Source of the DNA: JAAFHZ01 sp964247085
Lineage (GTDB): Bacteria; Cyanobacteriota; Cyanobacteriia; Cyanobacteriales; Chamaesiphonaceae
Direction of reading: 5' to 3'
DNA length: 64,000 nt
NCBI GenBank assembly: GCA_964247085.1
Contig: CAXTSX010000009.1
Coordinates: forward strand, 29,186 to 93,185
Numbering within the stretch: position 1 is the stretch's first letter; each line of letters begins with the position of its first letter. The translations under genes were made by a program, and so were the position numbers. The notes under the pieces were generated by a model that worked only from the letters and a program-made list of their open reading frames with translations, made no database searches and had not been told where the DNA came from. This document shows, one piece after another, positions 63,426 through 64,000 of this stretch.

Positions 63426-63917
63426 TTGATTATCAGTTTTGGTCTGACTGCTATTATCAGACCAGCTCAAGCCAATCCTTTTGGCTTTTTGGATGATATT
63501 AACAGAAATGTTAATGGTGTCAATAATACGGTGAACTCAGTCAGAGGTACTCAGCAAAATACCAGTAATACATTGGGAAACTTGAGTAATTTTTTGGGCA
63601 TAGGGCAGCAAGCTAGTAGTCTAGCAGACCCGAATACTCAAATCTTAGATATTTACTCTAAGTGGTATACAAGTATGACCCCAGCAGATAAGGAAATTGT
63701 CAACTGGTTGACTTCACAGTATGCCGAGGACATGCCAATCAGCTTTGCAGCTTTTTCCAAGAGTCCTCTCTACAAGAAAAGAAGTGCCCAAGATAAGCCT
63801 AAAGCATCTGCCGTCTTTTTTAAGTTCAGTGAAGTTGTCAAAAACGTTGGTCCACAAAAAGACAAATTTCTAGCTTTTGCCTTTTGTGTGAACGGTGGTT
63901 CCACCAATTGCAAATAA
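63426..63917 (+). CDS. exported small protein, start codon doubtful
   Basis: A 163-residue protein from TTG. A signal peptide is evident (SFGLTAIIRPAQA, cleavage before NPFGFLDD), but the hydrophobic core continues upstream of the TTG (KLLPAAL) without an ATG or GTG in frame before a stop. The true start may be a rare codon, or a small frameshift may have removed it (GTG-AAA-TAA lies upstream in another frame). The mature part is Asn/Gln-rich (NVNGVNNTVNSV), then a globular C-terminus with one Cys pair (FCVNGGSTNC). Family not recognised. Confidence 0.6.
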   Translation: MIISFGLTAIIRPAQANPFGFLDDINRNVNGVNNTVNSVRGTQQNTSNTLGNLSNFLGIGQQASSLADPNTQILDIYSKWYTSMTPADKEIVNWLTSQYAEDMPISFAAFSKSPLYKKRSAQDKPKASAVFFKFSEVVKNVGPQKDKFLAFAFCVNGGSTNCK

Positions 63918-64000
63918 ATTTTTAAAAGAAAAGGAGAGATTTATCGATCTGACTTTTCCCGTTAAGTCTGATAGCATTTCTAGTCTATGAAAACAGTATT

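Overview
The window is a 64 kb piece of a cyanobacterial chromosome. The evidence is a subunit found only in photosynthetic NDH-1 (NdhN), small cyanobacterial families (DUF2605, DUF2973, DUF2301, DUF2834), hemE, a plant-like GH100 neutral invertase, a tRNA-Glu with the G1-U72 acceptor pair, and many HIP1-type GCGATCGC and CGATCG sites in most genes. I cannot name the genus safely. Most of the window is a mosaic of short housekeeping operons on both strands, with a few accessory pockets.

1-13 kb: two small DUF proteins, beta-phosphoglucomutase overlapping ndhN, tRNA-Leu(CAG) with a near-consensus promoter and a terminator, a Wzc-like exopolysaccharide tyrosine kinase, hemE, an SDR epimerase, a very large SNF2 ATPase with an N-terminal winged-helix/TPR-like half, tRNA-Arg(CCT), neutral invertase and ssb. 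13-20 kb: an acetyltransferase and a Tat-exported carbonic-anhydrase-like protein, then a co-directional protein-quality-control run: FtsH, a small membrane protein joined to it by a TAATG stop/start overlap, a DnaJ/CbpA co-chaperone and a proline-rich membrane-anchored protein. An MFS transporter with a histidine-rich tail converges on this run.

20-33 kb: acetyltransferase, Uma2 nuclease-like protein, DUF2834 protein, a cupin-RibD deaminase chimera, an orphan HigA antitoxin with the decayed 3' end of its HigB toxin pressed against recF, recF, a P2-type Ca2+-ATPase-like pump, PcrA/UvrD helicase with a 59-residue downstream gene, a b-type cytochrome overlapping a lytic transglycosylase gene. 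33-41 kb: a CHASE2 hybrid histidine kinase whose start overlaps a stand-alone LuxR-type regulator, a fructokinase-like PfkB kinase, RidA, two tandem secreted DUF4360 paralogues and alanine dehydrogenase.

41-45 kb is a worn accessory pocket: Uma2, ribokinase, a gene fragment, a truncated Uma2 copy and AT-rich spacer. 45-56 kb returns to core functions: two membrane proteins, a VOC protein, a GyrA/ParC-type topoisomerase subunit without a recognisable GyrA box, rimI, a trypsin-like protease with TPR repeats, and holA. At 52.7-56.3 kb a cytosolic subtilase and an AAA+ ATPase form a two-gene operon that matches the IetAS organisation (defence / plasmid-maintenance). It lies just downstream of tRNA-Glu(TTC).

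56-64 kb: a NYN nuclease, a small membrane protein, gmk, a membrane protein, a tandemly duplicated ~200-bp element ending in a terminator directly before nadC, an AT-rich methyltransferase gene of likely foreign origin, a free-standing copy of the Ffh M domain, full-length ffh and a small exported protein. The items most worth following are the subtilase/AAA+ pair, the stand-alone M-domain gene, the cupin-deaminase chimera, the duplicated terminator element before nadC and the FtsH-membrane protein-DnaJ cluster.
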